Source: Candidatus Undinarchaeales archaeon (GTDB taxonomy: Archaea > SpSt-1190 > JASMDC01). From it: DNA of 26,177 nt. The stretch spans positions 1 to 26,177 of the forward strand of contig JASMDC010000048.1 in assembly GCA_030753015.1 (NCBI GenBank), read 5' to 3'. Below, one piece after another: positions 1-7,374 of this stretch. The stretch's first letter is position 1, and every line of letters starts with the position of its first letter. The notes under the pieces were generated by a model. It did not search any database and was not told the DNA's origin. It worked only from the letters and a program-made list of their open reading frames with translations. The position numbers and the translations under genes are program-made.

Positions 1-1
1 C

Positions 2-40
2 GGACATCGTGCGTTCGTGATCGTGATGAAAAAGGATTAG
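2..40 (+). CDS. C-terminal end of an unidentified gene (partial)
   Basis: The frame starting at base 2 reads GHRAFVIVMKKD and then a TAG stop at 38-40. The alternating hydrophobic strand with a basic tail looks like the last beta strand of a globular enzyme. Only 12 codons are visible, so no family can be named. A T-rich stretch follows, as expected after a gene end. It could also be chance open frame at the window edge. Confidence 0.4.
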   Translation, partial: GHRAFVIVMKKD

Positions 41-56
41 TGGAAAGCTGTCACGA

Positions 57-66
57 TTTTATTTTG
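57..66 (+). terminator. T-rich stretch, possible archaeal terminator
   Basis: Nine T residues in ten bases lie 17 nt after the stop at 40 and before the next promoter at 92-99. Archaeal RNA polymerase terminates at oligo-T tracts without needing a hairpin. This assignment rests only on composition and position. Confidence 0.35.
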
Positions 67-83
67 TCCCACAGCCGACCCCA

Positions 84-99
84 GGGAAACGTTTTTAAA
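84..99 (+). promoter_or_regulatory. BRE/TATA promoter of the 148-495 gene
   Basis: A purine-rich BRE-like stretch (84-91) precedes the TATA-like TTTTTAAA at 92-99. The predicted transcription start is near 120-122. That leaves a leader of about 26 nt containing the strong ribosome binding site AGGAGG at 131-136, which supports the GTG start at 148. Confidence 0.6.
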
Positions 100-147
100 C
101 CCGTTCCAGCTCTGACAATCCACTCCCCCCAGGAGGAAGGAACCACC

Positions 148-495
148 GTGAGGCTGTTACAGAGCAAACGTGGCCAGGGCGTTGCAGGTCCCATTGATGA
201 GATCCTCTTCTTCATCCTCATCCTCATCTTCGTGTTCGGCTACTCGCCATTGGAGGCGATGTCACTCACGGGACGCATCAGCTACTGGGTGTTCGTGCTG
301 TTCCTGGCCCCGGTCGCGGTAGTGTTCCTCTCCCACCTCCTCTTCGATCCCGAGCCCATCGGCGGTGACCACGACCACTGGTGGGACGGATACGCGCGAC
401 AGGTGCACGTGACGGCCGGTACCGAGAAACTCAACAAGCTCACTCTCACCGAGGCGCAGCACCCCGACCACCACTACGCTTACCGAACGCTCTGA
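148..495 (+). CDS. Small two-helix membrane protein, paralog of 548-913
   Basis: This is a 115-residue protein of no family I recognise. I chose GTG at 148 because AGGAGG lies 11 nt upstream and a longer frame from 40 would begin upstream of the promoter. A basic start (RLLQSKRG) is followed by a very hydrophobic helix (about residues 19-32), a second helix (about 44-62), the motif DPEPIGGDHDHWWDGYA and a soluble His-containing tail ending HPDHHYAYRTL. The basic segment, glycine, acidic pair (IDE) and long helix resemble a type IV prepilin start, but the acidic residue is not in the usual +5 position, so this is only a suggestion. The next gene is a clear paralog and a pilin-like gene follows on the other strand. 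His and Asp residues at the membrane exit suggest metal binding (inference). Confidence 0.75.
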   Translation: MRLLQSKRGQGVAGPIDEILFFILILIFVFGYSPLEAMSLTGRISYWVFVLFLAPVAVVFLSHLLFDPEPIGGDHDHWWDGYARQVHVTAGTEKLNKLTLTEAQHPDHHYAYRTL

Positions 496-503
496 GGTCG
501 CTG

Positions 504-520
504 TCCGAAAGCTATTTAAC
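504..520 (+). promoter_or_regulatory. BRE/TATA promoter of the 548-913 gene
   Basis: The BRE-like TCCGAAAG (504-511) is followed directly by CTATTTAAC (512-520). The predicted start of transcription is about 541, only a few bases before the ATG at 548, so the mRNA would be nearly leaderless. The upstream paralog by contrast has a leader with a Shine-Dalgarno site. Confidence 0.6.
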
Positions 521-547
521 ACCCGTTAGGATATCTTCTAGTGGGAG

Positions 548-913
548 ATGGGCGTAACGCGAGACCTGCTTCGTGCACGGAGAGGGCATGGCCCCGCCGG
601 ACCTTTCGACGAGATCGCCATGTTCATTCTCATCCTCATCTTAGTGTTCGGCTACACACCGCTAGAGGCCCTGAACCTCACCGGGGATATCAGCTATTGG
701 ACCTTCGTCGCGATCGTCGCTCCCATCTGCCTCCTCTTCGTCGCCTATCTGGCATACGACTCTGAACCCATCGGAGGCGAACGGGACGACTGGTGGGATT
801 CGTACGCGAGTCAGATCAACCAGCGCCACGGGATCGAGCGCATCAACAAGGTGACGCTCACCGAGGGCAGCAAGAACCACTCCTGTGACCACGACGACCA
901 TCATCATCACTGA
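548..913 (+). CDS. Small two-helix membrane protein with His/Asp-rich tail
   Basis: This 121-residue protein is a tandem paralog of the 148-495 product. Both share LL-x3-RG-x-G-x-AGP-x-DE, then an ILIL-rich helix ending FGY-x-PLEA, LTG-x-ISYW, DxEPIGG, DxWWDxYA and a segment with NK(L/V)TLTE. The tail ends CDHDDHHHH, a strong candidate for divalent metal binding. ATG 548 is used because the promoter places transcription at about 541; homology begins only about four residues later, so the exact start is slightly uncertain. Family and function are unknown. The adjoining pilin-like genes may point to an envelope role, but no motif proves it. Confidence 0.75.
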   Translation: MGVTRDLLRARRGHGPAGPFDEIAMFILILILVFGYTPLEALNLTGDISYWTFVAIVAPICLLFVAYLAYDSEPIGGERDDWWDSYASQINQRHGIERINKVTLTEGSKNHSCDHDDHHHH

Positions 914-947
914 TATCTTGGCCCGATGTCGTCCGGGATCGAACGCT

Positions 948-1538
948 TCATCCACCGGATATCTTGCCCGAGCAGATGGCGCGCTCTGAATGTTCGCCCA
1001 CTGCCCCGAGCACGTCGTAGGTCACCCGCACCTTCGATGTGTACTGGCTACCCACATTAAGGTCAGTGGCACCGTTGCCCACGTCCTCTATCGAGAACAT
1101 GACGTTCGTGGACTCCATAACAAGGTGAGCCAGACAACCGCTCGTAGGATCACCCTCGACATTATTGAAGGAGCAATCGGTCCCCCGCTCCGACCACGTC
1201 ACCATGGTACCGTCGGGATACTCGACGAATATATTCGTCACCCGGACGACCCCGGTCACCGTGTTGAGCAGGTGGAGGTCGAACCGGCTCTCGCGATCGT
1301 TCCCGTCCGAGTCGTCGATGGGGAGGTCCCATGTCCCGGGCTCGCGGGTGGCCACGAGAACATGGTCCTTGTACACGAGTCTATCGAATCCCACGCATGA
1401 CGTCTTCATGTAGCTGAGCGGATTGAAGAAGCCCATGGAGTAGAAGGCAGCGCCAGCGATGACGATGATGAGGAACGTCCACCCGTAGGTGCCCAGGAAC
1501 TCCATCCCGGCCTGACCATGGTGGGCTTTCAGTATCAT
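948..1538 (-). CDS. Pilin-like protein with class III signal peptide
   Basis: The 196-residue product begins MILKAHHG followed by QAGMEFL. This is the archaeal class III prepilin pattern: a short hydrophilic leader, cleavage after glycine, Q at +1 and E at +5, recognised by a PibD/FlaK-type peptidase. A helix of about 20 residues follows. The soluble head matches the N-terminal part of the mosaic protein at 3876-4925: both have NP-x2-Y-x-K-x-SCVGF, DGNDRES, VE(Y/F)P-x-G, R-G-x2-C, SGC, EDVG-x-G and an AICSGKI end. The four shared cysteines (in SCVGF, RGTDC, SGC and AICSG) probably form disulfides. This paralog lacks the propeller extension and may be the major subunit (inference). Confidence 0.85.
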   Translation of the reverse strand: MILKAHHGQAGMEFLGTYGWTFLIIVIAGAAFYSMGFFNPLSYMKTSCVGFDRLVYKDHVLVATREPGTWDLPIDDSDGNDRESRFDLHLLNTVTGVVRVTNIFVEYPDGTMVTWSERGTDCSFNNVEGDPTSGCLAHLVMESTNVMFSIEDVGNGATDLNVGSQYTSKVRVTYDVLGAVGEHSERAICSGKISGG

Positions 1539-1557
1539 ATCGCATCCCTGCTATCGG

Positions 1558-1568
1558 TTAATATTATT
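1558..1568 (-). promoter_or_regulatory. TATA box of the 948-1538 pilin gene
   Basis: On the minus strand AATAATATTAA is centred 25 nt before the ATG at 1538, predicting an essentially leaderless transcript. The remaining intergenic bases 1569-1766 are AT-rich with no gene I can support. Confidence 0.5.
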
Positions 1569-1766
1569 CCAACCTCTACCTAACACCTCTAGACGGACCG
1601 TCGCTATATTCTTCGTCCATGGAGTGTATATACCGTGCTATACTAGATAGTCCATCTCCTGCTATTAGACAATTACTCGCGACCATCACACAATGATTCT
1701 GCAACGAGGGGTGCTGTTATCACCCACAAAAGAGCGGGGATCGTGACCGACCGTGTGCCCGATGGC

Positions 1767-3809
1767 CTAGGGCAACCAGCAGGAGGCGATCCCCTCTATG
1801 TCGTTGTAGGTCGAGGTGGTCGTGATGGATTCGCCCGACACGATCTCTTCTTGCTCTATATCGTAGACGTAGATCCTGTCACGGCCGTGAATACCGATCC
1901 ACAGCTTGCCGTCGGGGCGCATCTCCAGGCCTTCCGCATCAGTGGATCCCGGGAGGTTCCGATCGATCCTTGTCAGTCCTGGATCGCTGGGATCGTAGAC
2001 GTAGAGGTTGTCATCCTCGACGGCGTAGAGGAGGGTGCCATCGTCGTTCCACGCCAGTCCCTCGACGTTCTTACTGTTCGAATAGACAAGGGTACCCGCC
2101 CCTGTAGCGGTGTTGATCGTGATGAGGCCGTTATCCTCGGACCATCCATACAGTACACCATCGGACGGTCGGAACGAGAGGCCGACGACCTCCTCGAACC
2201 CCGTGATGGGGCCCACAGGGGCGATCATGCCGGTCACAGCATCGATTATGTGTAGGATAGCGATCTTCGAGTTGTCGTACGCAGTAGCGTAGAGCAGTCT
2301 CGTCGTGGGATGGATGTCGAGACCCTCGAAGTCCATGTTCCCACGGACAGGACCCAGCTCGGTGATCGAGCCCGTACCTAGGTCGATGGAGATGAACTGG
2401 GAGTCCTTACCCCTATCATCATGTATGGCGTAAAGGACTGTGGGTGCGCCCGATCCACAGGTGACAGGATTGACGATGTTGCAGGTGTTTTCGAACGTGC
2501 AGATGTCATCGCCCGAGCAGTCACTGTCTGTGGTGCACTCCGGCCCGGGAGTCGGAGTGGGTGTCGGCGTTGGCGTGGGTGTCGGCGTTGGCGTGGGCGT
2601 TGGCGTGGGCGTGGGCGTGGGCGTGGGCGTTGGCGTGGGCGTGGGCGTGGGCGTTGGCGTGGGTGTCGGTGTCGAGCTGCTCGTGATATGGATGAAGCAG
2701 ATCTTGGAGTTGCTGGATCCTGCCGCAGGATTGACCGTCAGCTTTCCATCGCTCACGGTCACGGTCGTGGTGTACTCGTCATAGTTGTCCTGGCCGTCCG
2801 GATCGGTCAGCACCGTCCCCTCGACGTTAAACGTGTTCACTTGGTCAGTATGGTCCGGGTCGCCCGCTGCCAGGAGAATATCGTAGGCCCCGTTGGGAAC
2901 CTCGATCTCCCAGGTCCGGTCACCGGACTTCTCGAGGTGGTTCAGCGTGTCGTAGCGCTGGTCCGGATTGGTACCGCGGTCACGGGTCTCGAAGTTGTTG
3001 GAATCCCAGCCGTAGCTGTAGCCGTTACCGCGGTCACCAAAGGCCTCGCCGCTATCCATCATATACCCGGACGGTACGGGGCGGCCATCTGGCTGGAAGT
3101 TGACCTGCATACCCGGGACAGGGGTGGGTGTCGGTGTGGGAGTAGGTGTGGGAGTAGGTGTCGGCGTGGGTGTGGGAGTTGGTGTCGGTGTGGGTGTGGC
3201 TGACGGGTCCGGTGTGGGCGTCGGGGTCGCCGACGGACCGGGCGTGGGCGTCGGTGTGGCGCCGCCGGGCGGTTGTTCGGAGGGATCGTCGCTCATGACC
3301 CACCAGGTGATAGTGTTGACGATCTCGCCTGCCGCTGCGATGTCCAGGTCGCCGTCGCCGTCGAGGTCGGCGGCGTGGACGGAGAGCGCCCCGTCGAAGT
3401 TGTCGACCACGTAGTTGCGGGTCCAGACAGATCCCTTGTTCTCGTACCACGAGATGGAGCCGTCGTTGTACTGTGCGATAACGAGGTCGAGGTCGCCGTC
3501 GGCGTTGATGTCGGCCGCGAAGATGCTGGTGACGTGCTCGAAGTTACCGTCGATGACGTGCTCGTCCCAGCTGGCGCCGTTCTCCCACCACAGGAGCTTG
3601 GCGTCGTCGTATGCGGCGCCGATGATGTCAAGGTCGCTGTCGCCGTCCAGGTCGGCCGCGTGGACCGCAGACGCACCGTCGAAGTCGTCCTTGATGACGT
3701 GCTTGGTCCAGCCGCTGCCGGTGTTCTCCCACATGGCGATCTCGTTCTCGATGTACCCGGCGGAGAGAACGTCGATGTCGCTGTCGCCGTCGATATCGGC
3801 CCCGTACAC
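1767..3809 (-). CDS. Downstream part of interrupted surface mosaic protein
   Basis: This is the continuation, in the same frame, of the gene starting at 4925 after its TGA at 3876-3878. The apparent start at 3809 is a GTG inside a repeat (the V of DVYGAD), so it is probably not a real start. The order is: blades 4-7 of an FG-GAP/VCBS-like propeller (calcium-loop type DxDGDxD repeats, each followed by W-x-EN), a Pro-Thr linker (3119-3262), a malectin-like carbohydrate-binding domain (about 2680-3110, with NFQPDG, GWD and RYDTLNH), a second Pro-Thr linker (2548-2673), a Cys-rich piece (C-x5-C-x5-C-x6-C) and a C-terminal beta-propeller (about 1770-2460, repeated LLYA, EGL and DGxL motifs). No C-terminal membrane anchor is visible, so anchoring would depend on the N-terminal pilin helix. 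Function is probably surface adhesion or glycan binding (inference). Confidence 0.75.
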   Translation of the reverse strand: MYGADIDGDSDIDVLSAGYIENEIAMWENTGSGWTKHVIKDDFDGASAVHAADLDGDSDLDIIGAAYDDAKLLWWENGASWDEHVIDGNFEHVTSIFAADINADGDLDLVIAQYNDGSISWYENKGSVWTRNYVVDNFDGALSVHAADLDGDGDLDIAAAGEIVNTITWWVMSDDPSEQPPGGATPTPTPGPSATPTPTPDPSATPTPTPTPTPTPTPTPTPTPTPTPTPVPGMQVNFQPDGRPVPSGYMMDSGEAFGDRGNGYSYGWDSNNFETRDRGTNPDQRYDTLNHLEKSGDRTWEIEVPNGAYDILLAAGDPDHTDQVNTFNVEGTVLTDPDGQDNYDEYTTTVTVSDGKLTVNPAAGSSNSKICFIHITSSSTPTPTPTPTPTPTPTPTPTPTPTPTPTPTPTPTPTPTPTPTPGPECTTDSDCSGDDICTFENTCNIVNPVTCGSGAPTVLYAIHDDRGKDSQFISIDLGTGSITELGPVRGNMDFEGLDIHPTTRLLYATAYDNSKIAILHIIDAVTGMIAPVGPITGFEEVVGLSFRPSDGVLYGWSEDNGLITINTATGAGTLVYSNSKNVEGLAWNDDGTLLYAVEDDNLYVYDPSDPGLTRIDRNLPGSTDAEGLEMRPDGKLWIGIHGRDRIYVYDIEQEEIVSGESITTTSTYNDIEGIASCWLP
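2548..2673. repeat. Hexanucleotide-type GT-rich repeat coding a Pro-Thr linker
   Basis: On the plus strand the tract consists of GGCGTG/GGTGTC/GGCGTT-like 6-bp units, reading Pro-Thr on the minus coding strand. Units of two codons can expand or contract without a frameshift, so linker length could vary between strains. The plus-strand Val-Gly frames here are by-products. Confidence 0.85.
3119..3262. repeat. Second GT-rich repeat tract coding Pro-Thr linker
   Basis: The 6-bp units encode (PT)n on the minus strand, with a few PGPSA/PDPSA interruptions at the high-coordinate end. This linker joins the first propeller to the malectin-like domain. Such linkers in surface proteins are often O-glycosylated. 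Confidence 0.85.
3699..3731. repeat. 33-bp direct repeat, copy 1 (second copy 3843-3875)
   Basis: A 33-base identical segment occurs here and at 3843-3875, exactly 144 bp apart, which corresponds to one propeller blade (48 codons). It encodes WENTGSGWTKH. It shows recent blade duplication or gene conversion. The second copy ends directly beside the in-frame TGA. Confidence 0.85.
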
Positions 3810-3875
3810 GTCACGGGCGCCGCCGAAGGACGCGTCGATCGAGTGCTTGGTCCAGCCGCTGCCGGTGTTCTCCCA

Positions 3876-3878
3876 TCA
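3876..3878 (-). other. In-frame TGA replacing a conserved TGG (Trp) codon
   Basis: The minus strand reads GTC GCC TGA TGG GAG AAC. Sister repeats read ATC GCC TGG TGG GAG AAC (IAWWEN) at equivalent sites near 4030 and 4180. One G-to-A change therefore converts a conserved Trp to a stop. The frame continues cleanly for another 2 kb. TGA is a normal stop elsewhere in the window (for example at 493-495), so wholesale Trp recoding is unlikely. Confidence 0.9.
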
Positions 3879-4925
3879 GGCGACCTCGGAGGCGAGGGCG
3901 CCAGCGCCGAGCACGTCGATGTCGCTATCACCGTCCAGGTCGATGGCGTGTATCGCGCGGGCGCCGTCGAAGGAGGAGTCGATGGAGTGCTTGGTGAACG
4001 TGGGCGGGCTCGCACCGTCGTTCTCCCACCAGGCGATCTCGTCGCCCGTGAAAGCAGCCCCGACGACGTCCATGTCGCCGTCGCCGTTCAGGTCGGCGGC
4101 GTAGGCGTCCCTCACTCCTAAGAAGGAGGAATCGATGAGGTGCTCGTCCCAGCCGGACGCGCCGCCGAGGTTCTCCCACCAGGCGATGGTGTCAACATCG
4201 TACCCGGCACCGAGCACGTCAACATCACCGTCGCCGTCGATGTCGGCCGCGTACACCGCCGTGGCTCCGCCGAAGTCCGACTCGAGATCGTAGCCCTGGA
4301 TCGGGACGGGGTTGCCGAAGTAGGCCCGGTCGTCGCCACCGAGCTCGATCTTGCCCGAGCAGATGGCCGTCTCGGACATGCCCTGCAGCTCGCCGAAGCT
4401 GTCGTAGGTGACCTTCACCTTCGCCCGGTAGACATTCCCGCCGAGCAGGTCAAGCGTCCCCGCCCCAACGTCCTCCATACGGAGAGTGACGATCTCAGCC
4501 TCAGTGAGGTTGTGCTGCTGGCATCCCGAGTTGGTCTCGCCATCACGGTTGAACGTCTCGCACGCGTACCCACGGTCGGTCCACCGCTGGACCACACCCT
4601 CGGGAAACTCGACTAGAACCTCCTTGATCATGACCTGCTTACCGAAGCCGTTCTGGAGACGAAGGTTGAAGAGGCTCTCCCGGTCGTTGCCGTCAACGTT
4701 GTCGTCCGGGATGTCGAAGAGGCCGGTCTCGCGCCTGGCACCGAGGAGGTGGTCACGGTAATGGAGTTTCTGGAAACCGACACAGGAGCTCTTGACGTAG
4801 GTGCCGGGATTCAAGAAGCCCATGGAGTTCAAAGCAGCACCAGCGATAACGATGACGAGGAAGAGCCAGCCGTAGGTCATCAAGAATTCTATTGATGCCT
4901 GACCGCGCTTGCTTCTGAAATGCAT
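3876..4925 (-). CDS. Pilin-stalk surface protein, N-terminal part before TGA
   Basis: I prefer ATG 4925 over ATG 4940. It has a GAGG site 6-9 nt upstream, and it gives MHFRSKRG followed by QASIEFL, a leader of eight residues exactly like the paralog at 1538. Cleavage after Gly8 leaves Q+1 and E+5, a class III prepilin. After the helix (MTYGWLFLVIVIAGAA) comes the same head domain as in the 948-1538 protein, then three FG-GAP/VCBS-like blades with DIDGDGDVD-type loops. The product ends in blade 3 at a TGA. Joined to 1767-3875 the gene would have 1,053 codons and a complete seven-blade propeller. The result may be a recent pseudogene, a base-call error or a readthrough gene. As predicted alone it would be a truncated pilin with an unfinished propeller. 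Confidence 0.8.
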   Translation of the reverse strand: MHFRSKRGQASIEFLMTYGWLFLVIVIAGAALNSMGFLNPGTYVKSSCVGFQKLHYRDHLLGARRETGLFDIPDDNVDGNDRESLFNLRLQNGFGKQVMIKEVLVEFPEGVVQRWTDRGYACETFNRDGETNSGCQQHNLTEAEIVTLRMEDVGAGTLDLLGGNVYRAKVKVTYDSFGELQGMSETAICSGKIELGGDDRAYFGNPVPIQGYDLESDFGGATAVYAADIDGDGDVDVLGAGYDVDTIAWWENLGGASGWDEHLIDSSFLGVRDAYAADLNGDGDMDVVGAAFTGDEIAWWENDGASPPTFTKHSIDSSFDGARAIHAIDLDGDSDIDVLGAGALASEVA

Positions 4926-5096
4926 CCAAATACCCCTCATAGCACCATCTAACGATTATCAAAGTACATGCTTCTTCCAATATTTAGTCATCTTGTGCTT
5001 TAATGCTTTCTACATAGGTTGTATATACAATAAATACATCTATACCATTCCACAAAGTACCTACATAAATACGACGTGAGCTCCAGATAATCAGTC

Positions 5097-5104
5097 ATTT
5101 AAAA
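5097..5104 (+). promoter_or_regulatory. TATA box of larA
   Basis: ATTTAAAA is centred 25-26 nt before the ATG at 5126, so the transcript should be leaderless. The upstream intergenic stretch 4941-5096 is strikingly AT-rich and holds a palindromic GTATATAC at 5020-5027. It must also carry the minus-strand promoter for the 4925 gene, but I cannot assign that box confidently. Confidence 0.6.
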
Positions 5105-5125
5105 CAGCAAGCCCATTGGACGTCC

Positions 5126-6502
5126 ATGAAATCGCAGCATGTGACTATAATTGCCGGTCTTGAGTATGGCAATAGGACGCTGCGTGATTTCTTGCCACGC
5201 GATGTCGATGTCCACATCCTGCGCCCCACATCCTGCGCGACGCCTGTCGGTGATCCCGCGACCGCGCTGGCCCGTGCGCTCGACGAGCCGCTAGGGATGC
5301 TGAGCCTAAGAGAGACGGTGGCACAGCACTACCTGCGAGGGAGGTCCGTGCTCATCCTCGTCGACGACAACACACGCCCGAACCAGCACACGCGGATCCT
5401 CCTTCCGCTGTTGCGCGATGCGCTCATCAGATGCGGTGTTGCCGATGATGACGTCCAGGTCATGGTCGCCTCCGGTACCCACCGCCCACCTACCGAGGAG
5501 GAGGTGGCCCGCATGATCCTAACGCCGGAACTGGCCCGCGACTTTGGCGAGAGGGTGTTCGTCCATGACTGCGACCGGGACAACGAGCGCATCGGTACCA
5601 CCCGGTTCGGGACACCCGTATGGCTCGACCGTCGCCTGCTCGAAGCGTCCATGGTCATCCCCCTCACCGACAGCGAGTTCCATTACTTCGCCGGCCAGGC
5701 GGGGACCGTGAAGTCCATCTGCCCCGGGACCGCAGGTCGGGAGACCATCCAGGTGAACCACGCTCGGATGTTCCATCCCGAGCACGGGTTCATGTCAGAG
5801 TGCCGGCTTGCCAATATCAAAGACAATCCCGTCTTCCAGGACATCACGGAGATCGCCCGCATGGCGACCGAGCGGGTGCCTGTGTTCGGCGTGGACGCCG
5901 TGATGGACTGCGGCCACATCGTGCACCTCGCGGCCGGGGAGCTGGGAGCGCTCCACTCCGCTGCAGCGCCCGTGCTCGAGGGATTGCGGGTGGTCGACAT
6001 AGAACGGCCCGGCGATATCGTCGTGGTGTCCGCAGCAGCCCAGGGCATCAACCTCTATCAAGCTGTAAAGGCCGTCCACTGTGGCTGGAACGCGGTACGC
6101 AAGGACGGTCGCGGACGCATCGTTGTGATCGCCCCGTGCTCGGACGGCGTCGGTAACGAGGCGTTCAGCGAGGCCATGTCGGCCGTCGCAGGTCTCCCCC
6201 CACGGGAGGCGATGCGCAAGGTGATCGCCAAGCGGTGCGGGGCCGATGTCTTCCGCATAGGGAACCAGAAGCCTGTGGACCTGCTACGCACCATCGACAC
6301 CGTGGGGGAGGGGAGTATCAACATGCTCACCGAGATGGACCCCCAAGAGCTCGAGGGGGTGTTCCGGCTGGTCGCCATCCCGGCAGGAAGCGATCCTGCT
6401 GCGGCCCTGCGAGTAGCTCTCAAGGGATTCGCTTCAGAGCACGAACGGCCGCTCATATATCTGCTGGAGGATCCGTCGGTACTAGTTCGGATCCCTCCAT
6501 GA
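5126..6502 (+). CDS. larA: Nickel-dependent lactate racemase family protein (LarA)
   Basis: The 458-residue length fits LarA (DUF2088). LarA interconverts D- and L-lactate, or related 2-hydroxyacids, using a nickel-pincer nucleotide bound covalently to a lysine. Visible signatures are DDNTRP (80-85), the catalytic-His motif SGTHRP (His119), FHYFAGQAGTVKSICPG with His186 and candidate cofactor Lys196, and NH (His212). The order and spacing match family residues His108, His174, Lys184 and His200 of the Lactobacillus enzyme. No larB, larC or larE cofactor genes lie in this window, so they must be elsewhere if the enzyme is active. Substrate may differ from lactate because the family is broad. 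The 3' end overlaps the convergent MBL-fold gene by 50 bp. Confidence 0.85.
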   Translation: MKSQHVTIIAGLEYGNRTLRDFLPRDVDVHILRPTSCATPVGDPATALARALDEPLGMLSLRETVAQHYLRGRSVLILVDDNTRPNQHTRILLPLLRDALIRCGVADDDVQVMVASGTHRPPTEEEVARMILTPELARDFGERVFVHDCDRDNERIGTTRFGTPVWLDRRLLEASMVIPLTDSEFHYFAGQAGTVKSICPGTAGRETIQVNHARMFHPEHGFMSECRLANIKDNPVFQDITEIARMATERVPVFGVDAVMDCGHIVHLAAGELGALHSAAAPVLEGLRVVDIERPGDIVVVSAAAQGINLYQAVKAVHCGWNAVRKDGRGRIVVIAPCSDGVGNEAFSEAMSAVAGLPPREAMRKVIAKRCGADVFRIGNQKPVDLLRTIDTVGEGSINMLTEMDPQELEGVFRLVAIPAGSDPAAALRVALKGFASEHERPLIYLLEDPSVLVRIPP

Positions 6503-7352
6503 ACTTGTCCTTCCACAGCTCCTGACGCCGGGCCTCGAGGAGGTTGTTATCCTGGCCCAGGTACTCGGCGGCGGTCATCACGCGCTCGTCCTCCCACACC
6601 GAGGTGAGCTTCGAGCGGTACTCCAGCTGGCGGACGGCGTGGTGGTCGAGCACGAGCTTCTTCACTCGCGTCTCGTCCAGGAGGCGGCGCAATCCCTTCT
6701 CCGCATCTTCAAGGAGATGTGTCTTGAGCTTCCCGGCAACGTAGAACCGGGGGCCACCCACGACAAGGATGGTGGGATCCCGGTCGATGATCCATTGGAG
6801 TGTTGCCTCCTCGGTGGGGCCCTGTACGTCCGAAGTGTGGACGAACGAGCCCTCCTTGGACCTTACATTGGTCATGAGCACGTACCCACGTCTGGTGCGG
6901 CTCGTACCGTGGGGCACCGCGGGGCTCATCTCGATGGTGCAGCCGGTCAGCTTGTACTTCTGGCCGTCACCGAACTCCATCTGCCGGGTCATGCTCCTCA
7001 GCCTATTGATGAAGAAGGGCGCATGCACCATCTTCTGGCTGCGGTTGATGTTCTCCTTGGGGTGCTTGACGATGACCAGCTTCTGTGTATAGAAGTTGGA
7101 GTTCGGACCATAATGGTCGTGGTGGAAGTGGGAGACGATGATGGTGTCCGCGGTCTCTGCGACCTCGGCGATGCGCTCGGCGATTTCCGTGAGGGCGTCC
7201 ATCTCGGGGCTCGTGGCCGGCAGCCCGAACCGGGTCTTGGCGAGGCAGGCACCAGGGTCCACGACGATACGGTGATCACCTGCGCGCACGAGGGTGCACA
7301 TGGAGCGCACGCCCATCGAGTCGAAGGCGATAGGGACGACCTCGAAAACCAC
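6453..7352 (-). CDS. MBL-fold protein, UPF0282/COG2248 type
   Basis: This 299-residue protein has the metallo-beta-lactamase signature HFHHDHYG at 75-82 (His75, His77, Asp79, His80), an early VDPGACL strand-turn, a central PHG segment, TSDVQGP and a late LDHHAVR motif. This layout fits the archaeal UPF0282 family, predicted hydrolases of unknown substrate. The start is GTG 7350-7352, matching a leaderless transcript from the TATA-like box at 7375-7383. The gene runs head-on into larA with a 50-bp overlap, so the two transcripts are complementary at their ends. Confidence 0.85.
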   Translation of the reverse strand: MVFEVVPIAFDSMGVRSMCTLVRAGDHRIVVDPGACLAKTRFGLPATSPEMDALTEIAERIAEVAETADTIIVSHFHHDHYGPNSNFYTQKLVIVKHPKENINRSQKMVHAPFFINRLRSMTRQMEFGDGQKYKLTGCTIEMSPAVPHGTSRTRRGYVLMTNVRSKEGSFVHTSDVQGPTEEATLQWIIDRDPTILVVGGPRFYVAGKLKTHLLEDAEKGLRRLLDETRVKKLVLDHHAVRQLEYRSKLTSVWEDERVMTAAEYLGQDNNLLEARRQELWKDKFMEGSELVPTDPPADI

Positions 7353-7374
7353 GACCTATTCTCGAACGGTAATT

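Noticed and set aside
40-147. Longer N-terminus of the first membrane protein from ATG 40
   Set aside because: It would start upstream of the TATA box at 92-99, and the residues before the GTG share nothing with the paralog.
2548-3262. CRISPR-like repeat arrays
   Set aside because: The repeats are contiguous 6-bp coding units with no spacers of constant length.
2421-3414. Plus-strand frames with long Val-Gly repeats
   Set aside because: They are the reverse reading of the Pro-Thr linker tracts; the minus frame has recognisable domains on both sides.
3876-3878. TGA read as selenocysteine or Trp recoding
   Set aside because: The site is a structural Trp in a repeat, no redox context or selenocysteine element is seen, and TGA ends other genes normally.
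3273-4121. Long plus-strand frame opposite the propeller
   Set aside because: It is a mirror of the DxDGDxD repeats; the minus frame shows conserved blades and the signal peptide.
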